A program made the position numbers and the translations under genes. A DNA stretch of 39,647 nucleotides, from contig JAIOAW010000024.1 in the NCBI GenBank assembly GCA_019873625.1, forward strand, positions 1-39,647, read 5' to 3'. The notes beneath the pieces are model-generated. The model was given only the letters and a program-made list of their open reading frames with translations. It was not told where the DNA came from and searched no databases. Numbering within the stretch: position 1 is the stretch's first letter; each line of letters opens with the position of its first letter. This DNA is from Chloroflexota bacterium (GTDB lineage: Bacteria; Chloroflexota; Anaerolineae; UBA1429). This document shows, piece by piece, positions 9,136-17,684 of this stretch.

Positions 9136-9322
9136 ACTACGCATTACCTATGTGCGCAGCGCCATCGGCTACAACGTGCGCCAGAAGCAGACGATTCGCG
9201 CTTTGGGCTTGACCCGCCTGGGGGCTACGGTCGAGCGCGAAGATTCGCCGATGGTCCGCGGTATGATCAGCAAAGTGCGCCATCTGGTGCGGGTGGAAGA
9301 GGTGAACGATGAAACTGCATGA
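9125..9322 (+). CDS. rpmD: 50S ribosomal protein L30
   Basis: The 65-residue product begins [20 protein letters not shown] and has the family core [27 protein letters not shown]30 is a small ferredoxin-like-fold protein of the 50S subunit. Its ATG lies inside the end of rpsE (11-nt overlap), and its own end overlaps rplO by 14 nt, so all three are probably translated by coupling. The length is slightly above the 58-60 residues common in other bacteria. Confidence 0.95.
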   Translation: MASKLRITYVRSAIGYNVRQKQTIRALGLTRLGATVEREDSPMVRGMISKVRHLVRVEEVNDETA

Positions 9323-9758
9323 CTTGCGCGAACCCGAGGGCACCAAGCACCGCCGCAAGCGGCGCGGGCGAGGCATTGCCGCTGGGCAAGGTAAAACGGG
9401 CGGCTTTGGCACCAAAGGCACCGGGGCGCGGAGCGGCCATGGCGGCGGCAAGCGTTATTTCGAGGGCGGCCAACTGCCCCTCGTGCGGCGCCTGGCGGTG
9501 AAGCGCGGTTTTAACAATGTGAACCGCGTCGAATATGCCGTGGTCAACGTGGCGGCCTTGAATCGCTTCGAGGCTGGGAGCGTCGTAGATGTGGAGGCCC
9601 TGACGGCTTCGGGGCTGGTGAAGGATACCCACCGCCCCATCAAGATTTTGGGCGAGGGTGAACTCGACCGGCCGCTTACCGTCAAGGCGCATGCCTTCTC
9701 GGCCTCGGCCCAGGCCAAAATCGAGCAGGCCGGCGGGGCCGTAGAGTGGATCGGATGA
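9309..9758 (+). CDS. rplO: 50S ribosomal protein L15
   Basis: The 149-residue protein starts [22 protein letters not shown], has the glycine-rich [21 protein letters not shown] stretch typical of L15 split over residues 25-46, and a conserved C-terminal domain ending in the block [10 protein letters not shown]15 is a late 50S assembly protein. The ATG at 9309 overlaps the rpmD stop by 14 nt and has GAGGTG as its binding site. secY follows after 40 nt, the usual order. Confidence 0.96.
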   Translation: MKLHDLREPEGTKHRRKRRGRGIAAGQGKTGGFGTKGTGARSGHGGGKRYFEGGQLPLVRRLAVKRGFNNVNRVEYAVVNVAALNRFEAGSVVDVEALTASGLVKDTHRPIKILGEGELDRPLTVKAHAFSASAQAKIEQAGGAVEWIG

Positions 9759-9798
9759 CCTTTGGACCTAGGGGCGCGCTCGTAGAGGACGGGAACTG

Positions 9799-11103
9799 AT
9801 GCTGCAAGCAGTCGCAAACGCCTTCAAATTGCCAGATCTGCGCAAAAAGATTCTCTTCACGCTGCTGATCTTGGTCATCTATCGGTTTGCATCGCACGTG
9901 CCGGTGCCCGGTGTGGACCTCGTCGCCCTGCGCGAACTCTTTCGCAACAACCAGTTGCTGGGCCTGTTGGATATGTTCTCGGGCGGTGCGATGTCCAACT
10001 TTTCGGTGATGGCGTTGGGGGTCTACCCCTTTATCACGGCGCAGATCGTGCTCCAACTGTTGCAGCCTATCATTCCCGCCTTGGAGCAATTGAGTAAAGA
10101 GGGCGAGGCGGGTCGCCAAAAGATGAATATGTACACCCATCTTTTGACGATTCCCCTGGCGGCGCTCCAAGCCTTTGCCCAAGGCAACCTCTTGGCGCAA
10201 TCGGCGGGCGCAACGGGCGCGGTCCTCTCGAACTTTGGCTTCCGCGCTGGGACGTGGCTCCCGACCCTGGCGACCATCGCCACGCTCACGGCAGGCACGA
10301 TGTTCGCCATCTGGCTGGGGCACCTGATTGATGAGCAGGGCATTGGCAACGGTATCTCGATTATCATCTTTGGCGGCATCGTCGCCGGCGTGCCAGGGCG
10401 GATGGTTCAACTTTGGATCTCGAACCCGTGGAGCGTGATCGTCTTTGCCATCGTCACGGTGATTACCGTGGTGGGCATCGTCGTGGTGCACGAGGGGCAG
10501 CGGCGCATCCCGGTGCAATATGCCAAGCGCGTGCGCGGCACGCGCATCTATGGCGGGCAGAGCACGCACATCCCGTTGCAGGTCAACTCGGCGGGGATGA
10601 TCCCTCTCATCTTTGCCGTCTCGATCATTATGCTGCCGGGGGTGATCGCCAGTTACTTTGTGAATTCACAAGTCAAATTCATCGCCAGTGTGGCGAGCGG
10701 CATCACCCGCATCTTTGATACGAATAGCGTAGTCTATTGGATTCTTTATTTCTTGTTCGTGGTCGGCTTTACCTACTTTTATGCCGACGTGATCTTTCAA
10801 CAACAGAATTTGGCAGAGACGTTGCAGCGGCAGGGCGGGTTCGTCCCCGGCATTCGGCCCGGCACACGCACAGCCGAGTACCTGCAAGGGGTGTTGAGGC
10901 GCATCACCTTCGTGGGGGCGCTCTTCTTGGGCATCGTGGCCATCATCCCCTTCTTGGTGCGGCCGCTCGTGGGCACGAGCCAGATGCTCATTACTAGCAC
11001 GGGCCTTCTGATCGTGGTGGGGGTGGTGCTCGATACGATGAAACAACTCGAGGCCCAACTCTTGATGCGCCACTATGAAGGCTTTATCCGAAAGATGAGG
11101 TGA
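9799..11103 (+). CDS. secY: Preprotein translocase subunit SecY
   Basis: This 434-residue polytopic protein is the channel subunit of the SecYEG translocon. Hydrophobic segments consistent with ten transmembrane helices are spread along it. The opening [19 protein letters not shown] and HVPVPGVD, the [17 protein letters not shown] stretch and the C5-loop basic residues ([18 protein letters not shown]) are family hallmarks. The start ATG 9799 has a GAGGACGGGAA leader. It is placed between rplO and adk as in most Gram-positive and Chloroflexota genomes. Confidence 0.97.
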   Translation: MLQAVANAFKLPDLRKKILFTLLILVIYRFASHVPVPGVDLVALRELFRNNQLLGLLDMFSGGAMSNFSVMALGVYPFITAQIVLQLLQPIIPALEQLSKEGEAGRQKMNMYTHLLTIPLAALQAFAQGNLLAQSAGATGAVLSNFGFRAGTWLPTLATIATLTAGTMFAIWLGHLIDEQGIGNGISIIIFGGIVAGVPGRMVQLWISNPWSVIVFAIVTVITVVGIVVVHEGQRRIPVQYAKRVRGTRIYGGQSTHIPLQVNSAGMIPLIFAVSIIMLPGVIASYFVNSQVKFIASVASGITRIFDTNSVVYWILYFLFVVGFTYFYADVIFQQQNLAETLQRQGGFVPGIRPGTRTAEYLQGVLRRITFVGALFLGIVAIIPFLVRPLVGTSQMLITSTGLLIVVGVVLDTMKQLEAQLLMRHYEGFIRKMR

Positions 11104-11110
11104 TGACCCT

Positions 11111-11773
11111 ATGGACCTTGTGCTTCTTGGGGCACCGGGGGCGGGCAAAGGGACGCAGGCCAGCCTGTTGGGAGAGATTCTCCCCTTGCCGCGCGTATCG
11201 AGTGGCGATCTCTTTCGGGCGGCGCTGGCGAACCAAACGGAACTCGGCCTGAAGGCCAAGGTCTATATGGATCGGGGCGAACTCGTGCCGGATGAGATCA
11301 CCATCGGCATGGTCGCGGAACGCATCAGCCAGCCCGATTGTGCGCACGGGGTGATCTTTGATGGGTTCCCGCGCACAGTGGCCCAAGCCCAGGCGCTCGA
11401 TGACCTTCTCGGGCGTATGGGGCGCAAGGTGGATTTGGTCATCTACATCCGCGTTTCGACGCCGGTGCTTTTGGAGCGCCTGGCCGGGCGCTGGACGTGC
11501 CCCAAGTGCGGGCGGGTGTATCATCGCCTATATAGCCCGGAAAAGGTGCAGGGCGAGTGCGATGATTGCCATGTGCCGCTTTACCAACGCGATGATGATA
11601 CGCCCGAAACGCAGAGCCGGCGCATCGCCGTCTATCTCGAGCAGACGGCCCCTTTGCAAGCCTTTTACCGCGAGCGGGGGCTGTTGGTGGAGGTCAACGG
11701 CGAGCAGGATATCCAGGCCGTCCATGCGGATATCGTGAAGGCCATTCAAAAGGCGCGCGGCGAGGCCGCGTGA
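11111..11773 (+). CDS. adk: Adenylate kinase, zinc-lid form
   Basis: The 220-residue enzyme converts ATP + AMP to two ADP. The P-loop GAPGAGKGT spans residues 7-15, the AMP-binding FDGFPRT is at 83-89, and the lid carries four cysteines (C130, C133, C150, C153) able to bind zinc, as in the long Gram-positive type. The start ATG 11111 lies 7 nt after the secY stop, with GAGGTG as binding site. Placement between secY and map is conserved in many bacteria. Confidence 0.97.
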   Translation: MDLVLLGAPGAGKGTQASLLGEILPLPRVSSGDLFRAALANQTELGLKAKVYMDRGELVPDEITIGMVAERISQPDCAHGVIFDGFPRTVAQAQALDDLLGRMGRKVDLVIYIRVSTPVLLERLAGRWTCPKCGRVYHRLYSPEKVQGECDDCHVPLYQRDDDTPETQSRRIAVYLEQTAPLQAFYRERGLLVEVNGEQDIQAVHADIVKAIQKARGEAA

Positions 11774-11789
11774 CGGAGCCATTGCGGGG

Positions 11790-12557
11790 ATGACGGACGT
11801 GGTGCGCCCCAAAACCCCTGAGGAACTCGCCAAGATGCGGCGGGCAGGGGAGATTGTGGCGGAGGCCTTGGAGGCCTTGCGGCGGGCGATTGCACCGGGC
11901 ATAACGACCGCAGCGTTGGATCGCCTGGCGGAGACCGTCATCCGCGATTTGGGGGGGATTCCCTCCTTCAAAGGGTACCTTGGTTACCCGGCGACCATCT
12001 GCACCTCCATCAACGAGGAGATCGTCCACGGCATCCCGGGTCAGCGGGTTTTGCGCGAGGGCGACATCATCAGCGTGGATGTGGGGGCCATTTGGCAGGG
12101 GTACCAAGGCGATGCGGCCATCACGGTGGCCGTGGGCGAGGTGAACAAGCGCCTGCTCGATTTGATGGCCGCGACGCAGGCCGCTTTGCAGGCGGGCATC
12201 CAGGCGGCGCGAGCGGGGGCGCGTCTGGGCGATGTGTCTCACGCCATCGAAAAGGCGGCGCGCAAGGCGGGGTTCGAGGTGATCCGCGAATATGGCGGGC
12301 ACGGCATCGGCCAAAAGATGCATGAGCCGCCACGCATCCGCAATTGGGGGCCGCCGCACCAGGGGATGCGCCTTGAAGAAGGGATGACCTTTGCCTTGGA
12401 ACCGATGTTGAGCCTGGGGGGCTATGCCACCAAGGTGCTGGCCGATGGCTGGACGGTGGTTACGGTGGATGGCAGCCCGACGGCCCACTTTGAGCATACG
12501 GTTGCTGTTACGGCTAATGGCGCCGAAATCTTGACGCGGCTGAATCGGCCGTCATAA
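11790..12557 (+). CDS. map: Methionine aminopeptidase, type I
   Basis: This 255-residue metallopeptidase removes the initiator methionine from nascent proteins. All five metal ligands of the family are visible: D97, D108, H171, E204 and E235, along with H80 and H178 of the active site. There is no N-terminal zinc-finger extension, so it is the short bacterial form. It starts 16 nt after adk with a weak GGGG-type site. It is followed directly by rpmJ; the infA gene often found here is missing. Confidence 0.97.
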   Translation: MTDVVRPKTPEELAKMRRAGEIVAEALEALRRAIAPGITTAALDRLAETVIRDLGGIPSFKGYLGYPATICTSINEEIVHGIPGQRVLREGDIISVDVGAIWQGYQGDAAITVAVGEVNKRLLDLMAATQAALQAGIQAARAGARLGDVSHAIEKAARKAGFEVIREYGGHGIGQKMHEPPRIRNWGPPHQGMRLEEGMTFALEPMLSLGGYATKVLADGWTVVTVDGSPTAHFEHTVAVTANGAEILTRLNRPS

Positions 12558-12568
12558 GGGAGGCTACG

Positions 12569-12682
12569 ATGAAGGTGAAACCGTCTATCAAAAAGCGTTG
12601 CGCCAAATGCAAGATCATCCGGCGGCATGGCGTGGTGCGCGTCATTTGCGAGAACCCGCGCCACAAGCAGCGCCAAGGGTGA
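12569..12682 (+). CDS. rpmJ: 50S ribosomal protein L36, zinc-binding form
   Basis: This 37-residue protein is the exact usual L36 length. It carries the C+ zinc ligands C11, C14, C27 and H32 within the conserved sequence [16 protein letters not shown]36 is a small 23S rRNA-binding protein near the L7/L12 stalk base. The ATG at 12569 has AAGGGAGG seven bases upstream and lies 11 nt after the map stop. A 66-nt gap without a gene separates it from rpsM. Confidence 0.96.
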   Translation: MKVKPSIKKRCAKCKIIRRHGVVRVICENPRHKQRQG

Positions 12683-12748
12683 TGCTTGGCGCCAAGCAAG
12701 CGTTGGACCGCCACGGAGTGCAGAGGAAAGAAGTGAGGTGAGAGCGGC

Positions 12749-13132
12749 ATGGCTCGTATTGCGGGTGTAGATATTCCGAACGAGAAGCGCGTCGAGGTCG
12801 GCTTGACCTATATTTACGGCATCGGCCTCTCGCGGAGCCGGGAGATCTTGGCCAAGACGGGGATCAACCCCGACACGCGGTGCAAAGATCTCACCGAGGC
12901 GGAACTGGCCAAGTTGCGCGAGGTGATCGCCCAAGATTACGTGGTTGAGGGCGATTTGCGGCGCGAAGTGGCTATGAACATCAAGCGGCTGATTGATATT
13001 GGCTGTTATCGCGGGCTTAGGCACCGCCGCAATTTGCCGGTGAGGGGCCAGCGGACGCGCACAAACGCGCGCACCCGCAAGGGGCCTCGCAAGACGGTGG
13101 CGGGCAAGAAGCGCAGCCGGGCCAAGAAGTAA
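12749..13132 (+). CDS. rpsM: 30S ribosomal protein S13
   Basis: The 127-residue product starts [26 protein letters not shown] and has the signature [20 protein letters not shown] near the C-terminus, followed by a lysine/arginine tail that reaches the P-site tRNA. S13 contacts L5 across the subunit interface. The ATG at 12749 follows GTGAGGTGAGAG. It is the first gene of the alpha-type group (S13-S11-S4-rpoA-L17). Confidence 0.97.
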   Translation: MARIAGVDIPNEKRVEVGLTYIYGIGLSRSREILAKTGINPDTRCKDLTEAELAKLREVIAQDYVVEGDLRREVAMNIKRLIDIGCYRGLRHRRNLPVRGQRTRTNARTRKGPRKTVAGKKRSRAKK

Positions 13133-13156
13133 TCGAGGCGTAAGCGGAGGTAAGGT

Positions 13157-13549
13157 ATGGGGCGTAGGAGAGCAAGAGGGAGGACCCCGCGCCGCGAAAG
13201 GCGCAACGTGCCGTTTGGGCGCGTGTACATTCAAGCGACCTTCAACAACACCATCGTAACTGTAACCGATCGCGACGGCGCGGTGCTCACGTGGCGGAGC
13301 GCTGGCCAGGATTTCAAAGGGTCGCGCAAGAGCACGCCTTTTGCGGCGCAGACGGCAGCCAACGCAGCGGCGCAGGCCGCTATGGATATGGGGATGCGTC
13401 AGGTGGATGTGTTCGTCAAAGGCCCTGGGCCTGGGCGCGAGGCCGCCCTGCGGCAGATTCAGGCCGCCGGGTTGCAGGTGCGTTCCATTACCGATGTGAC
13501 GCCTATCCCCCACAACGGCTGCCGGCCTCCGAAGAAGCGCCGCATCTAG
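13157..13549 (+). CDS. rpsK: 30S ribosomal protein S11
   Basis: This 130-residue protein has the block [16 protein letters not shown] (about residues 25-40), the ring of small residues [17 protein letters not shown] and the C-terminal [17 protein letters not shown] signature. S11 forms the platform near the E site. The ATG at 13157 follows GCGGAGGTAAGG. It lies 24 nt after rpsM and is followed by a 147-nt structured gap before rpsD. Confidence 0.97.
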   Translation: MGRRRARGRTPRRERRNVPFGRVYIQATFNNTIVTVTDRDGAVLTWRSAGQDFKGSRKSTPFAAQTAANAAAQAAMDMGMRQVDVFVKGPGPGREAALRQIQAAGLQVRSITDVTPIPHNGCRPPKKRRI

Positions 13550-13589
13550 CGCGCGTGCTGGGTAGGGTTGTGTGGATGAAGCGTTCGGT

Positions 13590-13679
13590 AGGACGGCGGG
13601 GAAGACGCGGGGCTGTGCGTCCTGCCCCTCGGCGAAGCGTAAACCCGCTCCTGATGGCCCAAAACGTTCGGGCCATCAG
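13590..13679 (+). promoter_or_regulatory. Structured leader directly upstream of rpsD
   Basis: The 147-nt gap 13550-13696 has no gene but carries clear RNA structure. A perfect 10-bp stem, CTGATGGCCC (13651-13660) with GGGCCATCAG (13670-13679), closes a 9-nt loop and ends only 17 nt before the rpsD ATG, next to its GAGGAGG site. A second stem AGGACG/CGTCCT pairs 13590-13595 with 13618-13623. No T-run follows, which argues against a terminator. S4 binding to its own mRNA controls expression in E. coli and B. subtilis, so an S4-responsive leader is a reasonable inference, but no known consensus was matched. Confidence 0.5.
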
Positions 13680-13696
13680 CATCTTGAGGAGGTTAG

Positions 13697-14332
13697 ATGG
13701 CTAGGTACAAGGATCCGGTATGCAAGTTGTGTCGCCGTGAAGGGATGAAGTTGTTCCTCAAGGGGGAACGCTGCCTTTCGGCCAAGTGCGCTATGGAGCG
13801 CCGGGCGTATCCGCCTGGCCCTCATGGTCGGGGAGGGCAGTTCCGCCGGCAGGAATCTGACTATGGGCAGCAGTTGCGCGAAAAGCAGCGCCTGCGCCGC
13901 ATTTATGGCGTCCTCGAGCGGCAGTTCCGCCGCTACTTTGAAGATGCCCTGCGCATCCGCGGGCAAACGGGCGCCAACTTGCTCAGCATTTTGGAGAGGC
14001 GTTTCGATAACGTCATCTATCGGTTGGGTTTTGCCGATTCTCGCGCGCAGGCGCGGCAATTGGTGGCCCATGGCCATTTTGAGTTGAACGGTCACATCCA
14101 TAATATTCCTTCCGCTCTTGTGAACGTCGGCGATGTGATCCGCGTGCGCGAGGCGAGCCGTCGGAACGCATACTTCCGGGGCATCGCCGAAATCTTGGAG
14201 CATCGCTCGGTGCCCGAGTGGCTCCGTTTGAATGCCGAGGATCTCTCGGCGGTGGTGGTCTCCATCCCCACGCGCGAACAGATTGACGTGCCCATCAACG
14301 AGCAACTCGTCGTCGAATACTATTCGCGGTAA
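13697..14332 (+). CDS. rpsD: 30S ribosomal protein S4, zinc-site form
   Basis: This 211-residue protein has an N-terminal cysteine cluster C9, C12, C26, C31 that can hold zinc, followed by the S4 RNA-binding domain with [22 protein letters not shown] and [11 protein letters not shown]4 nucleates 30S assembly and helps maintain decoding accuracy. The start ATG 13697 has GAGGAGG ahead of it, exposed right after the strong hairpin at 13651-13679. The intact cysteines place it in the C+ class. Confidence 0.97.
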   Translation: MARYKDPVCKLCRREGMKLFLKGERCLSAKCAMERRAYPPGPHGRGGQFRRQESDYGQQLREKQRLRRIYGVLERQFRRYFEDALRIRGQTGANLLSILERRFDNVIYRLGFADSRAQARQLVAHGHFELNGHIHNIPSALVNVGDVIRVREASRRNAYFRGIAEILEHRSVPEWLRLNAEDLSAVVVSIPTREQIDVPINEQLVVEYYSR

Positions 14333-14348
14333 TCGAGAACCTCGAGGC

Positions 14349-14386
14349 GACGTTCGTCAAAAGGGGAAGGGCGCGTTCATCGCGCC
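14349..14386 (+). promoter_or_regulatory. Two small hairpins in the rpoA leader
   Basis: In the 87-nt gap between rpsD and rpoA, GACG/CGTC (14349-14352 with 14355-14358) and GGCGCG/CGCGCC (14370-14375 with 14381-14386, 5-nt loop) form adjacent hairpins. They end 33 nt before the TTG start of rpoA. No T-run follows. They may shape RNA processing or translation of rpoA; no function is claimed. Confidence 0.3.
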
Positions 14387-14419
14387 GGAGGCCGCTCTCA
14401 AGGGCAAGGAGGTTTTCCA

Positions 14420-15367
14420 TTGCTGCATCAGGTATTACCGAAAATTGAATGTGAAGCGAGCACCCAAAGTTATGGCCGTTATGCCATTGGCCCCATGGCG
14501 CGCGGCTATGGTTTGACGCTGGGCGTCAGCCTGCGGCGGGTTCTCTTATCGTCTCTACCGGGCGCGGCCATTACCTCGGTGCGGGTGAGCGGCATCCCCC
14601 ACGAGTTTATGGCGATCCCTGGGGCCAAAGAGGATATGACGCTTCTGTTGCTCAACCTCAAGCGGGTGCGGCTCATTTGCCATTCCGATGAGCCGGTGCG
14701 GCTGAGGGTCTCGGCGCGGGGTAAGAGCGTGGTTACAGCGGGCGATATTGAGTGCCCGGCCGATGTCGAGATCGTCAACCCCGAGTTTCGGCTCTTGACG
14801 TTGGATACGCTCGACTCGGACTTGGAGATGGAGATGATCGTCGAGCGGGGCGTGGGCTATTCGCCGGCGGAGGAGCGGCGGAATTTGCCCATCGGGCAGA
14901 TTCCGGTGGATGCCATCTTTAGCCCGGTGGTGAAGGTGAGCAACCGCGTGGAACCGGCGCGCATCGAGCAGATTACGAACTATGACTTGCTCAAAATGGA
15001 AATCTGGACCGATGGCACCATCTCGCCCACCGAGGCGCTAACGCAGGCGGCGGAGATCTTGATCCAGCACCTGCAACCGGTGGCCGAGTTCTCAGCGGCC
15101 GCCAAAGTCGGGGTGGGCCGCGTCGAAGAGGCGGCTATCGCGCCCGAGTATTACGACGTGCCCATCGAGGATCTCGACCTTTCGATGCGCGCCTTCAACT
15201 GCCTCAAGCGCGCGGGCATTAGCACCGTGGGTGAGGTGCTGGAGCGATTGAATCGGGGTGTGGACGAGATGCTGGCCATCCGCAATTTTGGGCAAAAGTC
15301 GCTGGCTGAACTCGTCGAGAGCCTGCGGTCAAAGGGCTATGTGCCACCCGATTATGAACCTGCCTGA
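14420..15367 (+). CDS. rpoA: DNA-directed RNA polymerase subunit alpha
   Basis: The 315-residue protein has the N-terminal dimerisation domain, with ARGYGLTLGVSLRRVLLSSLPGAAI (split here over residues about 31-55) and the MELELDT-like region, then a linker and the C-terminal domain with IEDLDLSMRAFNCLKRAGI and LAIRNFGQKSLAEL, which binds UP elements and activators. The start is a TTG at 14420, fixed by an AAGGAGG site 8 nt upstream and by the conserved opening. rpoA between S4 and L17 is the standard alpha operon order. Confidence 0.97.
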   Translation: MLHQVLPKIECEASTQSYGRYAIGPMARGYGLTLGVSLRRVLLSSLPGAAITSVRVSGIPHEFMAIPGAKEDMTLLLLNLKRVRLICHSDEPVRLRVSARGKSVVTAGDIECPADVEIVNPEFRLLTLDTLDSDLEMEMIVERGVGYSPAEERRNLPIGQIPVDAIFSPVVKVSNRVEPARIEQITNYDLLKMEIWTDGTISPTEALTQAAEILIQHLQPVAEFSAAAKVGVGRVEEAAIAPEYYDVPIEDLDLSMRAFNCLKRAGISTVGEVLERLNRGVDEMLAIRNFGQKSLAELVESLRSKGYVPPDYEPA

Positions 15368-15430
15368 TGAGATGAGGGCCGCGCTGGGCGCCCCTTGGAG
15401 AGAGGATATCTGATAAAGAGGTAACGTGCG

Positions 15431-15811
15431 ATGAGACATCGTGTGGCTGGGCGTCATCTAAGTCGCAGCACGGGTCACCGCAATGCGCTTCGAAGGAACC
15501 TGATGACGGAACTCTTCCGTTATGAACGGATCGAGACCACGCGCGCCAAGGCGCTGGCCATCCGGGCGGAGGCTGAACATCTGGTGTCTATCGCCAAGCG
15601 CGGCAAGACCAAGCGCGACGCCAACCAGCCGGACGTCTTTGAAAGGCGGCTGGTGGCGGCGGTATTGCGAGACCCGCAAGTGGTGAAAAAGTTGTTCGAT
15701 GAGATCGCTCCGCGCTTTAGCGAGCGGCCGGGCGGTTATACGCGCGTGTATCGCATCGGCCAGCGCTTGGGCGATGGGGCGGAGATGGTGGTGTTGGAGT
15801 TGGTCAAGTAG
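15431..15811 (+). CDS. rplQ: 50S ribosomal protein L17
   Basis: The 126-residue product starts MRHRVAGRHLSRSTGHRNAL and has the signature LFRYERIETTRAKALAIRAEAE over residues about 28-49, ending with the YTRVYRIGQRLGDGAEM block. L17 lies near the exit tunnel on the 50S subunit. An AAAGAGGTAACG site precedes the ATG at 15431. It closes the alpha-type group and is followed by truA after 50 nt. Confidence 0.97.
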   Translation: MRHRVAGRHLSRSTGHRNALRRNLMTELFRYERIETTRAKALAIRAEAEHLVSIAKRGKTKRDANQPDVFERRLVAAVLRDPQVVKKLFDEIAPRFSERPGGYTRVYRIGQRLGDGAEMVVLELVK

Positions 15812-15861
15812 CGCCATCGCCGATGGCGTGATACGGGTTCTTTAAAAGAAGGGTGGGCCGG

Positions 15862-16674
15862 TTGGAAACGCGCATATGGCGCGCCATCGTGGCGTATGAT
15901 GGCACCGAGTACCGTGGGTTCCAGGTGCAGGCCGAAGGCCCGACCATTCAGGGCGAGTTGGAGCGCGCCCTAGAGCGCCTCACGGGGGCGCCCGTGCGGG
16001 TGCAGGGCGCGGGGCGCACCGATGCCGGGGTGCACGCCATAGGGCAGGTGATCAGTTTTGCGGCGCCCTGGCGCCACAGTTCGGAGGATCTCTGCCGGGC
16101 GTTGAACGCCACACTGCCGAGGGATATCGCGGTGCGCCGGATAGGGGAGGCCGAGGCGACCTTTCATGCGCGCTATAGCGCCCAAAGCCGCCTCTACGTG
16201 TACCACGTGTATGCGAGCCAAGAGAGGCTGCCCCTTTTGGAGCGGTATGCGCACCACGTGGCGGCGCCCTTGCCCTTGGAGGAACTCAACCGGGCGGCGG
16301 CCTTTCTGGTGGGGGAACATGACTTTGCCACCTTTGGCCAGCCCCCCGTGGGAGAGAACACGGTGCGCGTGGTGCACCGCGCCGGTTGGAATGCCCTCCC
16401 GGCCCAGGTGTGGGGGGGCGCACCCGAGGAGGTGCACCTCTACCGCTTTGAAATCGAGGCAAACGCCTTTTTGCGCGGGATGGTGCGCCGCATCGTAGGG
16501 GCACTGCTTGAGGTGGGTGCGGGGCGTTTGGGCGCGGAGGACGTGGCCGCCCTCTTAGAGGCGTGCGATATCAGCCAGGCCTGCCCGCCGGCCCCGGCCT
16601 GCGGGTTGTGCCTTTGGCAGGTGCGCTACGGGCAGGGCGAACGAGGCCCGCAAGAGCGTTATGGTGAGGAGTGA
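15862..16674 (+). CDS. truA: tRNA pseudouridine(38-40) synthase TruA
   Basis: This enzyme converts uridines 38-40 in the tRNA anticodon arm to pseudouridine. The catalytic aspartate is D54 in [11 protein letters not shown], the [11 protein letters not shown] strand is near the N-terminus, and [17 protein letters not shown] marks the C-terminal part. A TTG at 15862 gives 270 residues and suits the AGAAGGG site; a GTG at 15853 would add three residues but sits against that site. It lies between rplQ and rplM, a common arrangement, and its stop is 5 nt before the chosen rplM start. Confidence 0.93.
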   Translation: METRIWRAIVAYDGTEYRGFQVQAEGPTIQGELERALERLTGAPVRVQGAGRTDAGVHAIGQVISFAAPWRHSSEDLCRALNATLPRDIAVRRIGEAEATFHARYSAQSRLYVYHVYASQERLPLLERYAHHVAAPLPLEELNRAAAFLVGEHDFATFGQPPVGENTVRVVHRAGWNALPAQVWGGAPEEVHLYRFEIEANAFLRGMVRRIVGALLEVGAGRLGAEDVAALLEACDISQACPPAPACGLCLWQVRYGQGERGPQERYGEE

Positions 16675-16679
16675 ACAGC

Positions 16680-17108
16680 GTGAAGACATACGTGGTCAAA
16701 GCGTCGGAGATTCAACGCGAGTGGTATGTGGTAGATGCCGCCGGGCAAAACCTGGGCCGCTTGGCGAGCAGGATCGCGACGATCCTGCGGGGCAAGCACA
16801 AGCCCATCTATACCCCCGGTATGGATGTGGGCGATTTCGTCATCGTCATCAATGCCGATAAGGTAACGGTTACGGGCGATAAACTGCTGGAAAAGAAATA
16901 CTATCGTCATTCCCTGTATCCCGGCGGGTTCAAGGAGGTTACCCTGGGGCGTTTGCTCGAGACGCACCCCGAGCGCGTCATCGAGTTCGCCGTCAAGGGG
17001 ATGCTCCCCAAGAATCGCTTGGGCCGGGCGATGTTCAAAAAACTCAAGGTCTATGCGGGGGGAACGCATCCCCACGCTGCGCAGAAACCCAAGCCCTTGC
17101 CCCTATGA
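16680..17108 (+). CDS. rplM: 50S ribosomal protein L13
   Basis: With the GTG at 16680 the product is 142 residues, the classic L13 length, starting [20 protein letters not shown]. It contains [18 protein letters not shown] and the signature block [20 protein letters not shown]13 is an early 50S assembly protein. An in-frame GTG at 16671 overlaps the truA stop but lies against the GGTGAGGA binding site, so 16680 is preferred. It pairs with rpsI downstream as in nearly all bacteria. Confidence 0.96.
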   Translation: MKTYVVKASEIQREWYVVDAAGQNLGRLASRIATILRGKHKPIYTPGMDVGDFVIVINADKVTVTGDKLLEKKYYRHSLYPGGFKEVTLGRLLETHPERVIEFAVKGMLPKNRLGRAMFKKLKVYAGGTHPHAAQKPKPLPL

Positions 17109-17170
17109 ACCCCGGGCCAGGCTGGGGCAGGCGAGCGTCTCAAGTATGAGGTGGTAGGAGGAGCATTTTG

Positions 17171-17563
17171 GTGGCAACTCAGTATTACTATGGCGTAGGC
17201 CGCCGCAAGACGTCGGTGGCAACGGTGAGGCTCTACCCCGGCGAAAAGGGATTCGTGGTCAACGGCAAGCCGGCGGAGGCATTCTTTTCTCGCGAAAATG
17301 ATCTGCAGACGGCCCTTGAGCCGCTTGAGGCGGCGGGCCTGATGGGGCAGTGCTTGGTATCGGTCGTCGTGAAGGGGGGCGGCATCTCCGGCCAGGCGGG
17401 GGCCATTCGGCATGGCGTGGCACGGGCGCTCCTTGCGATGAACCCCGACTATCGGCAGGTTCTGCGCGAGCATGGCTTCCTCACGCGCGACCCCCGCGTC
17501 AAGGAGCGCAAGAAGGCCGGCTTGAAGCGTGCCCGCAAGGCGCCGCAGTACACCAAGCGATAA
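17171..17563 (+). CDS. rpsI: 30S ribosomal protein S9
   Basis: The 130-residue protein starts MATQYYYGVGRRKTSVATV and carries the signature GGGISGQAGAIRHGVARAL and the C-terminal KKAGLKRARKAPQYTKR. Its last residues, ending K-R, reach the P-site tRNA anticodon loop. GTG 17171 is nine nt after a TAGGAGG site; a TTG at 17168 is a possible alternative. It is the last gene of the superoperon and is followed by an intrinsic terminator. Confidence 0.96.
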   Translation: MATQYYYGVGRRKTSVATVRLYPGEKGFVVNGKPAEAFFSRENDLQTALEPLEAAGLMGQCLVSVVVKGGGISGQAGAIRHGVARALLAMNPDYRQVLREHGFLTRDPRVKERKKAGLKRARKAPQYTKR

Positions 17564-17598
17564 GGGCGGCCTTTTCAGGGCGATTGGAAGGATATTGT

Positions 17599-17646
17599 GC
17601 GGCAGGGGATGCGCCTCACCGGCGCCCTCTGCCGCTTTTCCTTTTT
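17599..17646 (+). terminator. Intrinsic terminator closing the ribosomal superoperon
   Basis: The stem GCGGCAGGG (17599-17607) pairs with CCC-T-CTGCCGC (17625-17635, one bulged T) and is followed by TTTTCCTTTTT (17636-17646). It lies 36 nt after the rpsI stop. The T-rich tract is on the plus strand only, so it ends plus-strand transcription before the convergent gene at 17684-18556. Confidence 0.85.
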
Positions 17647-17655
17647 GGCTATGGG

Positions 17656-17684
17656 GATAACTTGAGTGCCCCCAGGGGGTTATC
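17656..17684 (-). other. Hairpin at the 3' end of the convergent prenyltransferase gene
   Basis: GATAAC (17656-17661) pairs with GTTATC (17679-17684), or alternatively the inner CCCCC/GGGGG (17669-17673 with 17675-17679) forms. It touches the minus-strand stop codon. Read on the minus strand, the sequence that follows (CCCCATAGCC) is not T-rich, so an intrinsic terminator for that gene is doubtful. Confidence 0.35.
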
